44,714 nt of DNA from Rhizomicrobium sp. (GCA_025451875.1 JANWJQ010000130.1:1-44714); one strand, 5' to 3'; positions 6,810-15,323 are shown, counted from the first letter of the stretch. Notes: a model not told the origin generated them from the sequence alone. Translations and numbers: made by a program.

Positions 6810-7592
6810 CTAAAACTTCGTCCAGATTGCGAGGAATACCCCTTCTTCCTCCAGGGCATTCTGACCCGCGGGCGACAGAAAGCCACCCACCTGCAGCGAA
6901 GTCTGGCCCCAGACCGGGCGCACAAGGGACAGCGCCAGCTTGTGATAGCGGTAGTGATCGAAGGGCGGGCGGCCTGCGCCTTCACTGACGACGTTGAGGC
7001 TCTGCAGCAGCGCCTGCGTCTTCCAGCCCACGTCAACCATCAGCGACAGATCGATGGGCACTTCATTGGGACGGCCGCCCGTGGTCCAGCGCTGCGCGAC
7101 CTCCACATCGAAACAGCCGTCGCGGCTGAACATTTCGAAATGGGCGCCATAGAGCGCGCGCAATTCAAATTCCTCGCCGGGCTTTTCGTCGAAGGATGTG
7201 TCGAGTTCGAACGCGCCCGCGCTGCGCGCCATGGCCTCCATCGACAGCACGCCCGCATCGTTCAGCAGGCGCAAGCGCGCGCCGCCGCTGACGGCGAAAT
7301 CATTGGCATGCTCCGTGGCCCTCCCCGGACCCGCCGATATCGCGCTCGCATATTCCGGCACGGCGATCAGCGTGAGCCAGTCGTTCCAGCCATACTCCGC
7401 ATAAACGGACGTGAACGTCTTGCGGAAAACGACGTCCTCTGTGGGATCGCTATTGGCGTCGAAACTCTTATTCGCGCTGCTGATGATCGTAGATGTGATG
7501 ATCTGAACCTCGCCTTCGCTCAACGTCCAGGCACCGGCTTGTGCCGCGACAGGGACAAGGCAAATAGCAAGGGCGGCAAGTGCCGACCTCAT
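6810..7592 (-). CDS. Secreted beta-barrel-like protein, function unknown
   Basis: The 260-aa product starts at ATG 7592, which overlaps the TGA of the glycosyltransferase frame (ATGA) and follows GGAGGCG. A signal peptide (MRSALAALAICLVPVAAQA) leads to a mature part with alternating polar and apolar segments (e.g. VFRKTFTSVYAEYGWNDWLTLIAVPEY) and a terminal Phe (AIWTKF), as in outer-membrane barrels. I do not recognise a named family. Translational coupling to the glycosyltransferase suggests a shared role, for instance in surface polysaccharide. The IS insertion upstream may have reduced its expression. Confidence 0.7.
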   Translation of the reverse strand: MRSALAALAICLVPVAAQAGAWTLSEGEVQIITSTIISSANKSFDANSDPTEDVVFRKTFTSVYAEYGWNDWLTLIAVPEYASAISAGPGRATEHANDFAVSGGARLRLLNDAGVLSMEAMARSAGAFELDTSFDEKPGEEFELRALYGAHFEMFSRDGCFDVEVAQRWTTGGRPNEVPIDLSLMVDVGWKTQALLQSLNVVSEGAGRPPFDHYRYHKLALSLVRPVWGQTSLQVGGFLSPAGQNALEEEGVFLAIWTKF

Positions 7593-8644
7593 AAATCCGC
7601 CTCCACGCAAATCGGAGAAACATCCGACGCGCTCAATCCATGCGGCGTCTTATCCCAGTGCCATGGTCGTGTGCAGAGCTGAAATAGCGCACGCATTCCC
7701 GCGCAGGAAACCAGTAACCAATAGACCGGCGCAGTCATTCCATAAGGCGCAAGCTCGAACCAGCCGCGGCGCGCTGGGCTCAACACCGCAAGATAGGCGA
7801 ACAGCCCATTGCCGATCGCAAGACTGAGGATGGATATATGCGCCGTTGTTTCCGCGGCAGCAGGGGTACCGAGCAATTGCCCGTAGAGAAATACGCCCCA
7901 CAACACCGGATTGAGCAGCGCCGCCAGGAACGTGCCGCCGACAAAAAGCTGGAAACCGATAAAGCCGCGCAATCCGGCATGACGCAGAAGCTGCGCGGGC
8001 GAACGCATATGAACCAGCCAGGTTTGCATATAGCCCTTCAGCCAGCGCGAACGCTGCCGCAGCCACGGGCTTAACCGGCTCGTTGCTTCTTCATATGTGG
8101 TTGAATCCAGAATGCGCACGCGAAGCCCCACGCGCGCCAACCGAATCCCGAGATCGGCATCTTCGGTTACGTTGTAGGGATCCCACGCGTGAATCGCGCG
8201 CAGCGCAGACGTGCGAAAATGATTGGAGGTACCGCCCAGCGGCATCGGGACGTTCAGCCGCTCAAGGCCCGGAAGCAGATAGTCGTACCAAAGCGAATAA
8301 TCGAGGGCGAACATTTTGGTCAGCCAGCTGTCATTGGCGTTGTAGAAATTCAGGCGCGCCTGCAGGCAGGCGATGTTGTCCGGCGCGGCGCGAAACGTGA
8401 TGACGGCTTTGCGCAATTGATCCGGTTCGGGGCGATCCTCGGCGTCGAAGATCACCGTGAATTCTCCCAGTACGAATGGCATCGCGTAGTTGCAGGCACG
8501 CGGCTTGGTGCGGGGTATTCCCGGCGGAACGCGGATGACGCTGAAACTCTCATCCGATGCCGCAGCTGCGTCGGCGACGATGGCGGTTTCGTGATCGTCG
8601 GCTTCGACGATGAGTTTTATGTCCAACCGTTCGGCCGGATAGTC
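7589..8644 (-). pseudogene. Family 2 glycosyltransferase, 3' part (split by IS)
   Basis: This is the C-terminal half of a processive-type GT2 enzyme. Visible are the DxD-like FDAEDRPEPDQL, the acceptor-site EDADLG and the QRSRW motif (LRQRSRWLKGYMQTW), followed by four or so membrane helices, the BcsA-like order. Upstream codons read LDYPAERLDIKL directly into the left target duplication at 8637-8644. The 5' part is at 11690-12301, in the same frame once the 3045-bp insertion is removed. A TTG at 8626 could restart translation, but such a product would lack the start of the nucleotide-sugar fold. Confidence 0.9.
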
Positions 8645-8671
8645 CGGTATGTTGGCGCAAACGCCACAAGA
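8645..8671 (+). repeat. Left terminal inverted repeat of the IS
   Basis: The repeat starts CGGTATGTTGGCGCA and agrees with the right end at 22 of 27 positions. It directly follows the target duplication at 8637-8644. Confidence 0.9.
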
Positions 8672-8702
8672 AATCTGAGAGTCACGCTAATACCTTAGTG
8701 GC

Positions 8703-9137
8703 ATGGCTGAAATCAGAACGGTTACGACGCTCTCCACAAAGCGCGAAGAGATACAGCGGGTCATTGCAGGCTATGAGGCCAAGCTGGCCCAAGCCCGTGC
8801 GGACCTGACCCACATCACGGCGGCTATCAAGATATTCGAGGCCACGGACGACCCGGACGCCATGCGCGCCTATGTGGACACGCACCGCATCTGGAAGCGG
8901 GGCGAGTTGATGACCCTCTGTAAGGGCTTCCTAGAGTCCGAGGGACCGCTTTCCACGAAGGCACTGGCAGAGCGGGCCATGAAGGCCAGCGGCCTAGACG
9001 CCACGGACAAGGTTCTGGCGAAGGCCGTGGCCTACAAGATTGTCATGGCCATGCGGGCGCAGCACATTCGCGGACGGGTGCAAGATGCTGGCCGCGTGAA
9101 AGGTGCGCGGGTTTGGGCGCTCACGCCGCCTTCGTGA
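8703..9137 (+). CDS. IS passenger protein, uncharacterised
   Basis: A 144-aa soluble protein lying wholly inside the element. The N-terminal 50 residues (KREEIQRVIAGYEAKLAQAR and following) are predicted to form a coiled coil. The C-terminal part (LSTKALAERAMKASGLDATDKVLAKAVAYKIVMAMRAQ) resembles a winged-helix fold of the kind used to bind DNA. The stop overlaps the converging transposase stop by 17 bp. I see no good ribosome site before ATG 8703. I know no function; a role in target choice or regulation of transposition is conjecture. Confidence 0.7.
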   Translation: MAEIRTVTTLSTKREEIQRVIAGYEAKLAQARADLTHITAAIKIFEATDDPDAMRAYVDTHRIWKRGELMTLCKGFLESEGPLSTKALAERAMKASGLDATDKVLAKAVAYKIVMAMRAQHIRGRVQDAGRVKGARVWALTPPS

Positions 9138-10110
9138 CGTGGCGCTGATAGTAGCCAGCGAAATCCACAGACGGACCACGATTGAGCGCAAGCTGCGTCA
9201 CGCGGCGGACCTGTGCGCCGTTATCAACGCGGCGGGCATCTTCACGCCACGCGCTTTCCTGTGCGTAGCGCAACAGATACGGGCCGCTGACGTGATGATG
9301 ATGGCCCATTTCCGCGCGGCGAAGGCGCGAGAAGTAGCTTTCCGCTTGGTTCGTGCAGGCTTCGCCATCGGAATACGCTTCCTGATGGTTGATGCGCTTC
9401 ATTTCGTATTTGCTCGCCAGACCGTTCCAGCCGTGCGCTTCGTCGGCATTAACGACCGTGCCGGGAAGGACGCGCGACTTGATCCATGACAGCGCAGACG
9501 CTTCCGAACGGAACACCATCGGAAGGCTGTTGCCGTTGCGCTCGCGCACGATGACAACCGATTGACGCTTGCCGGTCTGATTGCGCGCAAGGCGACGGTC
9601 GCGGCGATTGTCCTTGAAGTTCGCAGGCTTCACATAGCCGCCGAAGTAGGCACCATCGGTTTCAGCAACCTTGCCAGCGCCGCCAAGCTTGCGGCCCTTG
9701 AACTCTTCCGCCATCGCTTCACGGACCTTGTGCAGCAGAACCCAGCAAGCCTTGTGCGACATGCCAAGATCACGGGACAGCGCCAAAGCGTTCTTGCCTT
9801 TGACCTCGTTCATAAACACCGCAATCGCGGCGAGATAGGCGCGGAGCGGAGCCTTGTGAGCGGCGAACAGTGTCCCGCTGGTGATCGTGAAGTCCTTCGC
9901 ACAAGCCTTGCAGCGGAAGCGCAGCAGGCCGCTAGGACGGCGCGCGCTGTAAGCGTCCAAGCCACCGCATGACGGGCAAACCGGCGCACCATCCGTCTCG
10001 TTCCAGCGGATTTTGCGGAAGGCCATTTCAGCCTCGCCTTCCGACATACGAAACACGTCCGCGAGGGAAAGGGTGCGGGCTGCTTTGGACTGGAGGAAGT
10101 GGATTGCCAT
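9121..10110 (-). CDS. IS1595-family (ISXO2-like) transposase
   Basis: A full-length 329-aa DDE-type transposase. The N-terminal zinc ribbon is intact (CPSCGG and CKAC, residues about 45-80, with the SGLLRFRCKACAKDF signature). The catalytic core shows the first Asp in VAETDGAYFGG, the second in VVNADEAHGW and the third acidic/Asn region in TNQAESYFSRLRRAEMGHHHH, all typical of the ISXO2 domain. No frameshift or stop interrupts it, so the element may still be active. It diverges from the DUF6471 gene across a 16-bp palindrome centred about 28 bp before its start. Confidence 0.95.
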   Translation of the reverse strand: MAIHFLQSKAARTLSLADVFRMSEGEAEMAFRKIRWNETDGAPVCPSCGGLDAYSARRPSGLLRFRCKACAKDFTITSGTLFAAHKAPLRAYLAAIAVFMNEVKGKNALALSRDLGMSHKACWVLLHKVREAMAEEFKGRKLGGAGKVAETDGAYFGGYVKPANFKDNRRDRRLARNQTGKRQSVVIVRERNGNSLPMVFRSEASALSWIKSRVLPGTVVNADEAHGWNGLASKYEMKRINHQEAYSDGEACTNQAESYFSRLRRAEMGHHHHVSGPYLLRYAQESAWREDARRVDNGAQVRRVTQLALNRGPSVDFAGYYQRHVTKAA

Positions 10111-10129
10111 GACTGGATAACCTGTCGTT

Positions 10130-10145
10130 TCTGATAGCTATCAGA
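10130..10145. promoter_or_regulatory. Perfect 16-bp palindrome in the IS divergent promoter
   Basis: TCTGATAGCTATCAGA reads the same on both strands. It lies between the start codons of the transposase (10110) and DUF6471 gene (10176), the right place for an operator controlling both. A half-site-like TGATAGC recurs near 10187. The binding protein is unknown; a passenger product is the obvious candidate. Confidence 0.55.
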
Positions 10146-10175
10146 TATGACCGGTATTGCCATGTCAACTGCAGT

Positions 10176-10460
10176 ATGTCACAAGTGATAGCCACCGAAT
10201 ATGACAGGGCGTCACCAATGCCGATTGCAAAATCCGAGGAAGAATGGGCTGAAAAGGTCCGGGCCTACCTCAAGGCCGAACTCAGGAAAGCCGAGGTGGG
10301 GTACGTTGAACTCGCCAAGAGGCTCAAAAAACATGGCTTCAAGGACGAAACGGAAGCCTCCATAACCCACAAGCTGAAACGGGGGACTTTTACCGCCTCT
10401 TTCCTCCTCGCCACCCTAGCGGCCCTAGAGGCCGATGGCATACGATTGGAGGATGTCTGA
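10176..10460 (+). CDS. DUF6471 domain protein (small HTH-like, IS passenger)
   Basis: A 94-aa protein whose core (WAEKVRAYLKAELRKAEVGYVELAKRLKKHG, then ETEASITHKLKRGTFTASFLLATLAAL) matches DUF6471. The helix pattern resembles a Cro/XRE-type helix-turn-helix: a helix with ELAKRL, a turn, and a second helix with a KLKRGTF recognition-like segment. It could bind the palindrome at 10130-10145 and control the transposase. The start may be ATG 10176 or ATG 10218 (MPIAKS), which has AGGG upstream. Its last bases overlap the next passenger gene by 26 bp, implying coupled translation. Confidence 0.75.
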   Translation: MSQVIATEYDRASPMPIAKSEEEWAEKVRAYLKAELRKAEVGYVELAKRLKKHGFKDETEASITHKLKRGTFTASFLLATLAALEADGIRLEDV

Positions 10461-11541
10461 GGGGGCAAACTGGAAGATCAGCAATCGCGCGAAACGATGG
10501 CTTTTAGCTATCGGTGGTTTTGTGCTGCTGGCCACCATCCCTGCGCTCTATATCAAGTCACAGTGCCAAGCCTACGGTGTGCAAGAACCAGCGTCCTATC
10601 GCATCGCCATAGAGAGCCCAGATAAGGCACAGCGAAGCCCCGGTGCTAAAAGCGGCCCAATCACCAAGCTGTCTCTGGGCGAAGGATTTGACGGCCTGAT
10701 ACCCGCAAAAGAACGCACCGAGGCCAGCTATTACGCGCCCAAAGAGCCATTCGACTGGTGGCGGCATTTCCTCTGTGAAGTGAACGGCGCGGATTATGTA
10801 TTGGCGCTGTTTACTATCGTCCTCGCTCTCTCCACCATTTTTCTTTGGCAAGAGACCGAGCGACTGGCTGAAGGTGCCGTCGATCAGTCCAAACAGATGG
10901 CTAAGTCTATCGCCGTTGCAGAAAAGACCGCTGCTGCTGCTACCAAGGCCGCAGAGGTGGCCGAAAAATCCCTTATCGCAAATGATAGAGCATGGATTGA
11001 TATTCGGCCAAAGATCGTTGGTCCGCTCATTTTTGGGTCGGAAGAAATTTCGATAGATATTCAGATTGTTTTGGAAAACGTCGGAAAATCCCCTGCGCTT
11101 AATGTTGGTCTGCTGTCCGAAACTTACGGCGATGTTATTTTGGCCAATAGCAAAGCGCGGGAGGACATTAATAGGGGATTCTGGAATATCTCTGATACCG
11201 GAAGGGTTCTGTTTCCGGGCAACACAATGCGGCACCCCTTCTCGCCACACTTCGAAGGCATGACATTCACGCTCAAACTGGAAGCTTTTCGGAAAGCTAT
11301 TGCGGAGATTGTCACCATAGACCCGGAAGATGATACGCGTGAAAACCGCGGAAATCCCGCAATCGTGCTGCATGCCGTTTATCGGCTTCCAGCCGAAAGA
11401 GCCGGAAAGCTTCACCACACAACTATCGTCTATGAAATTCTCCGCGCGCGTGATTTTACTGAACGTTGGGATGGTAGCCCATTGGAAATACCCGCTTCGG
11501 AGTTGATATTGTTCTCCTACCTGGGCAGCTACGCTTCCTAA
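10435..11541 (+). CDS. Two-helix membrane protein, IS passenger
   Basis: A 368-aa protein with membrane helices at about 22-41 (WLLAIGGFVLLATIPALYI) and 119-138 (YVLALFTIVLALSTIFLW). After helix two comes an Ala/Lys-rich coiled coil (about 140-182) and a beta-rich C-terminal domain beginning NDRAWIDIRPKI. The part between the helices is probably periplasmic. The start is ATG 10435 (AGAGG upstream), overlapping DUF6471; an internal ATG at 10453 has GGAGG directly against it. Base composition is more AT-rich than the host genes. I do not recognise a function. A hairpin at 11585-11606 may end its transcript. Confidence 0.75.
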   Translation: MAYDWRMSEGANWKISNRAKRWLLAIGGFVLLATIPALYIKSQCQAYGVQEPASYRIAIESPDKAQRSPGAKSGPITKLSLGEGFDGLIPAKERTEASYYAPKEPFDWWRHFLCEVNGADYVLALFTIVLALSTIFLWQETERLAEGAVDQSKQMAKSIAVAEKTAAAATKAAEVAEKSLIANDRAWIDIRPKIVGPLIFGSEEISIDIQIVLENVGKSPALNVGLLSETYGDVILANSKAREDINRGFWNISDTGRVLFPGNTMRHPFSPHFEGMTFTLKLEAFRKAIAEIVTIDPEDDTRENRGNPAIVLHAVYRLPAERAGKLHHTTIVYEILRARDFTERWDGSPLEIPASELILFSYLGSYAS

Positions 11542-11584
11542 AAGGAGGTATGCTGCCACCGCCGCCAATTTGAATAATCCCATT

Positions 11585-11606
11585 GCTCATTCCTTTTTGA
11601 ATGAGC
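11585..11606 (+). terminator. Hairpin after the last passenger gene
   Basis: GCTCATTC and GAATGAGC form a perfect 8-bp stem around CTTTTT. It lies 43 bp past the passenger stop and inside the right end of the element. No U-tract follows, so termination is likely but not certain. Confidence 0.5.
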
Positions 11607-11654
11607 GGGCTGGTGGTTCATTTGCCTAAGAGCCGGATTTCCTAGTTTTCCGGC

Positions 11655-11681
11655 TTTTGTGGCTCATGCGCCAACAGACCG
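11655..11681 (-). repeat. Right terminal inverted repeat of the IS
   Basis: Read on the minus strand it starts CGGTCTGTTGGCGCA and matches the left end at 22 of 27 positions. The second target copy GGATAGTC follows at 11682-11689. Confidence 0.9.
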
Positions 11682-11689
11682 GGATAGTC

Positions 11690-12301
11690 GAGCGCCCTCA
11701 ACGAGCGCAGCAGCGCAGGCATGACGTTCGCCTCGCGATAGAGCGGAACGAGGATGGAATACGTCGGAAGCGACGCATCGGGCAGCGATGATGCGAACTT
11801 CGCAGGACCGGGATCGCCCCCAAGCCACAGCAGCAAGACGCGAAACGCGCCATTGGCGAAAAAAAGGCCCCCGAGTATCGCGGTCAGCGCGGTGCCAGTG
11901 TCCCGCGGCGCAGCAAGCAGCATGGCGCCGACAAGCGCGGCGACAACCGCAAAGGCAGCGATCTGTCCTTGGGTGATGACAGTGGACGCCGAAAACTGCG
12001 GCTCCTGATCCATGAGTTCGCGTACAGCGCGCTCACGGAAAAGCGTACGAAACCGCCGCTCTATCGCGGCCAGCACAATTCGCGGAGAGCAATGGACGAC
12101 GCGAACGCCGGGGCCGTAATGTGCCCGCAGCCAGTGCGCGTTGGCCGCCGAGGGATCGCCGGTGATGAGAACCTGCTCACCGACTGGCAAATAAAGATGC
12201 GAAAGAAATTGATCCGGCGCCGCGGGCTCGACGGCGACGGCTGAAAAGCCGTGCTCAAAAAGAGAGCAGCTATCCGCCGCCTCCCGGCTCGCGATCCCCA
12301 T
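11690..12301 (-). pseudogene. Family 2 glycosyltransferase, 5' part (split by IS)
   Basis: The N-terminal 204 codons of the split enzyme. A soluble leader (to about residue 105) contains LYLPVGEQVLITGDPSAANAHWLRAHYG, resembling the GspE/MshE N-terminal-like domain of some membrane glycosyltransferases. Two membrane helices follow (about 113-133 and 140-162), then the start of the GT-A fold (SILVPLYREANVMPALLRSLRALDYP), where the element interrupts. The frame runs into the IS and stops at a TAG at 11642-11644. ATG 12301, with GGTGGGG upstream, is the likely start; TTG 12322 and GTG 12310 are alternatives. Joined to 7589-8636 the ancestral protein has 555 aa. Confidence 0.88.
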
Positions 12302-12531
12302 TTTCCCCACCCCAAGCGGCAATGAAACAGCCAGACGCCGGCATTCGCCCGGTTCTTTTTCGATTATTGGAATGTCTTGGAACGCAGATACGCGCGGCGC
12401 GGGACGCCGCTTTAACTATACCTATACTTCAAATTTTGTTCACGTGTGCAAGAATCGATTCGCAACCTATAGTAGAATTCAGGGTATGGATGCCATGTCT
12501 GCAGACATGGCGGAATTGCTGAAAGAGGCCG

Positions 12532-13413
12532 CTACTCCACACGCGGTGGCCCGACCGGCGCCCACTCCTTCACGGCTTTCAGCGCTTCGCTGTTCGCGGC
12601 CTTGTCGAAGCCCGCCATGATTCCGGCAAAACGCGCGGCAACGAAGTCTTTGAACATCGGGTGCGTGAAAATATAGAGGTCGTTGTCGCGCACCGCCTCC
12701 AGCACACGCTTGCCCACGATGTCCGGATCGATGCCGGAAAGAACCATCTGCGCCGCCTCGTTCGGGCCATTGCCCAGCGCATCGACATCGCCCTGCCCGC
12801 CATATTTGTCCTGCCGCGCGCGGCCGCTTTCATGGATGCGCGTCTTCACGAAGCCCGGACACAACACCGACACGCCGATGTTCAGCGGCGCGAGCTGCTG
12901 CGCCCAGCCTTCGCTCATCGCGACGACGGCGAATTTGGTGGCGGTGTAAGGCTCCATGCCCGGCGGCGCGATCATGCCCGCCATCGACGCGGTGCTGACG
13001 ATATGGCCGCCTTCGCCATGGCTCTTGATCAGCGGCACGAATGTCTCGGTGCCATAGACAACGCCTTTCAGATTGACGTCGATGATCCAGTCCCAGTCGC
13101 GATCCTTCACAGTGCCGATGGGACCACCGACGGCGACGCCGGCATTGTTGCAGACGACATGAACCTTGCCGAACGCCGCGACGGCTTCCAGCGCGGCTTC
13201 GCGCACGCTGGCGCGTTCCGATACGTCGCAACGCACGCCCACCGCCTTGATCTGTTCCGAAGCAAGCTTCTCGGCGACGCTTTGCGCGAGCTTGTCGTCT
13301 ATATCGGCGAGAACGACATTCATGCCCGCGTGGCCGAACGCGCGCGCCATCCCAAGGCCGATGCCGCTGGCGCCGCCCGTAATGAATGCCGTCCTGCCTC
13401 GAAAATCCTTCAT
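12532..13413 (-). CDS. SDR family NAD(P)-dependent oxidoreductase
   Basis: A 293-aa classical short-chain dehydrogenase. The Rossmann motif TGGASGIG is at residues 12-19, the NNAG motif at 89-92, and the catalytic residues are Ser near 143 (STASMAG) and YTATK (Tyr156, Lys160). An acidic DID at the end of strand two (LADIDD) favours NAD over NADP. The substrate is unknown. Its ATG overlaps the TAA of the upstream gene by one base (TAATG), so the two are translationally coupled and probably act in one pathway. Confidence 0.9.
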   Translation of the reverse strand: MKDFRGRTAFITGGASGIGLGMARAFGHAGMNVVLADIDDKLAQSVAEKLASEQIKAVGVRCDVSERASVREAALEAVAAFGKVHVVCNNAGVAVGGPIGTVKDRDWDWIIDVNLKGVVYGTETFVPLIKSHGEGGHIVSTASMAGMIAPPGMEPYTATKFAVVAMSEGWAQQLAPLNIGVSVLCPGFVKTRIHESGRARQDKYGGQGDVDALGNGPNEAAQMVLSGIDPDIVGKRVLEAVRDNDLYIFTHPMFKDFVAARFAGIMAGFDKAANSEALKAVKEWAPVGPPRVE

Positions 13414-14435
13414 TACGCGGCTTCCTTCTGACCGAGATTATCGAACTGGCGCATAAGTTCCGCGCCGTTGCCGCGCGCTTCGAACATCTGCTGGAATTCC
13501 TTTCGTGTCTGCGCGCGGTCCCATTCGACATTCGTCACCGAATGCCACTGCACCATGCCGCGCCACACCGGATCGATGAAGCTGGCGCCTTTGACCTGCT
13601 TTCCGTCGACGGTTTTGAACGTGAAGCTGCGGAGCTCCGAGATCACGACGGTGAGATAGCCGACATGCGGCGCCTCATCCTGGCGGATTCGGTCCACCAA
13701 ATCGGCGGCATGCATCGCCACGTCGCGGCGGTCACGGAAGTTGCGCGGATCCCGCATCACATTAGTGCAGAAGTTGAAAAAATTCTCCGCGCGGATTTCG
13801 ATCATCAGCACGTTCATCAGCAGAAGAATCCAGCGCTCATGATCGGGCGGCAGTTGCGGCATCAAACGGCCGGTGTCCGGCTTCGACAGACTCGCAGGCA
13901 CTTCGGCATGCGGATAGGCATGCGCTCCGAAGAGCATGTCGCGCACCGCGAACCACATGGCATCGTGACCACCGACGACGCCGTCACCGCCTTCGTCCAA
14001 CCCATGCGCGCGCAGCAGGCCCTTGTTCAGATGCGCGGTCGCGGTCTGCGAAATGTCTTCGATGACGACGGACTGGAAGTCCGGCGCTTCGGCCGTCGCC
14101 AGCATCTTGCCGCGCGCTTCGACCACGCCCGTAACACTGAGCGAGTCCCAAAGCGTCTGGCCGAGACCGAGATCAAGCAACAGGCGTTGCTGCGCGACGT
14201 TCGGAAAGCTGCCTTGCGTCATCAATTGCTGCGAGGAGTCGACGAGATCCTGTCCGCGCGTCTTCAGCGCTTCGCTCCACGCATTGATTGCGGGCCAGCG
14301 ATTTAGCGTGCGCGGGGAAATGTATTTCCCATCGGCACCGAAGCCACCATGGAGCGTGTAACCGGCTTCGACATGCGGTTTTGCATAAGGATGATCGGCG
14401 AGAATTTCATCCGCGGAGTAAGTGAGCCTGGCCAT
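13413..14435 (-). CDS. Uncharacterised protein, possible di-iron ferritin-like
   Basis: The 340-aa protein starts at ATG 14435 (MARLTYSADEIL), behind GGGAGGAAAAC; the open frame upstream adds 45 unlikely residues. I do not recognise the family for certain. The sequence is helical, with spaced carboxylate/His motifs that could bind two irons: EDISQTATAHL, EIRAENFFNF and DEAPHVGYL (an ExxH pattern). It has no signal peptide or membrane helix. Translational coupling to the SDR downstream suggests an oxidation pathway, perhaps for a hydrophobic substrate. The di-iron reading is inference from motifs only. Confidence 0.55.
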   Translation of the reverse strand: MARLTYSADEILADHPYAKPHVEAGYTLHGGFGADGKYISPRTLNRWPAINAWSEALKTRGQDLVDSSQQLMTQGSFPNVAQQRLLLDLGLGQTLWDSLSVTGVVEARGKMLATAEAPDFQSVVIEDISQTATAHLNKGLLRAHGLDEGGDGVVGGHDAMWFAVRDMLFGAHAYPHAEVPASLSKPDTGRLMPQLPPDHERWILLLMNVLMIEIRAENFFNFCTNVMRDPRNFRDRRDVAMHAADLVDRIRQDEAPHVGYLTVVISELRSFTFKTVDGKQVKGASFIDPVWRGMVQWHSVTNVEWDRAQTRKEFQQMFEARGNGAELMRQFDNLGQKEAA

Positions 14436-14675
14436 GATCTGTTTTCCTCCCGGTTCGCTGCTTTTCCCGCGCGTAACCGCAAACTGATAGTTTGTCAGCT
14501 TCCCCAACCTGTCAATCCGGCGCATGGCGCGTTCATGACCAGTCCATGGCAGGAGGACAAATTCGTACATATTTTCAATAAGTTACAGCTAATTGACGGA
14601 ACATTCGCGTCTCCTCCGCGTAGCTTGCGTATGACTCGCCGCACTGGGCGGCGAGCCAGCGTAAAGGAGTACCGA

Positions 14676-15314
14676 ATGAACCCCATCCATCGACGGCTGC
14701 TGTTTGCCGCCACTGTTTCCGTTGCGGCGTTGAGCCTCGCGGGCGCGGCGTCTGCGCAAAGTGAGCCAGGCTCAACCCAGCCGGGCTATTACGTCACCGG
14801 CGAAGGCGGCGTTTCGATCCTGCCTAACCTGCAACTCAAGAGCGGCGGAGCCACGGCCAACGAACATTTCGACACCGGATACGCCTATGGCGGCGCCGTC
14901 GGTTATGACATGGGCAATGGAACTCGCGTGGAACTCGACGCGCTCCATCAGATGTCCAGCCTTTCCAAAGTCGGCGGGATTTCCACCGGCGGCCATCTGC
15001 AATCGACCAGCCTGATGGTCAACGGCCAATATGACCTGACCCACGGCACGCAGTTCACGCCTTATGTCGGTGTCGGCATTGGCGCGCAGAATATCGGCGC
15101 AAGCATTGCCGGCGCACATGATGCCGATTGGAAACCGGCCTATCAGGCGGAAGCGGGATTGCGCACGAATATCTCCGACAAGGTTTCGGTGTTCGGCGAA
15201 TATCGCTTCTCGCAAAGTGAGGCAGCCAATCTGTCGCTTGGCGGCGCGAGCGCGCATCAGCACTTCGCCGATCACGGCATTTTGGCAGGTCTGACCTATC
15301 ACATGGGAGAATGA
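14676..15314 (+). CDS. Outer-membrane beta-barrel protein (OmpA/opacity-like)
   Basis: The 212-aa product starts at ATG 14676 behind AAAGGAG; the longer open frame from 14349 overlaps the divergent gene. A signal peptide (MNPIHRRLLFAATVSVAALSLAGAASA) precedes an eight-strand-like barrel: GYYVTGEGGVSIL, TGYAYGGAVGYDM, TPYVGVGIGAQNI, DWKPAYQAEAGLRTNI, VSVFGEYRFSQ, and a last strand GILAGLTYHMGE. The wide family includes opacity porins and Omp25-like adhesins. It is a single gene with its own upstream region and a hairpin after the stop. Confidence 0.85.
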   Translation: MNPIHRRLLFAATVSVAALSLAGAASAQSEPGSTQPGYYVTGEGGVSILPNLQLKSGGATANEHFDTGYAYGGAVGYDMGNGTRVELDALHQMSSLSKVGGISTGGHLQSTSLMVNGQYDLTHGTQFTPYVGVGIGAQNIGASIAGAHDADWKPAYQAEAGLRTNISDKVSVFGEYRFSQSEAANLSLGGASAHQHFADHGILAGLTYHMGE

Positions 15315-15323
15315 CGCTTCGAC

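Larger units (their letters stand above)
8645..11681. mobile_element. IS1595-family (ISXO2-type) element with passenger genes
   Basis: The 3037-bp unit is bounded by terminal inverted repeats starting CGGT and sharing TGTTGGCGCA and GCCACAA, and by a perfect 8-bp direct repeat GGATAGTC at 8637-8644 and 11682-11689. Eight-bp duplications are typical of IS1595. Inside are a complete ISXO2-like transposase (9121-10110) and three other genes (8703-9137, 10176-10460, 10435-11541). Removing the element and one target copy rebuilds an uninterrupted glycosyltransferase frame, so the insertion is recent. It is longer than plain IS elements of the family, which are usually near 1 kb, because of the passengers. 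Confidence 0.95.

Noticed and set aside
12323-12620. Short plus-strand frames between the glycosyltransferase and SDR genes
   Set aside because: They have no good start site and run into the 3' end of the SDR on the other strand; the space is more likely the glycosyltransferase promoter.
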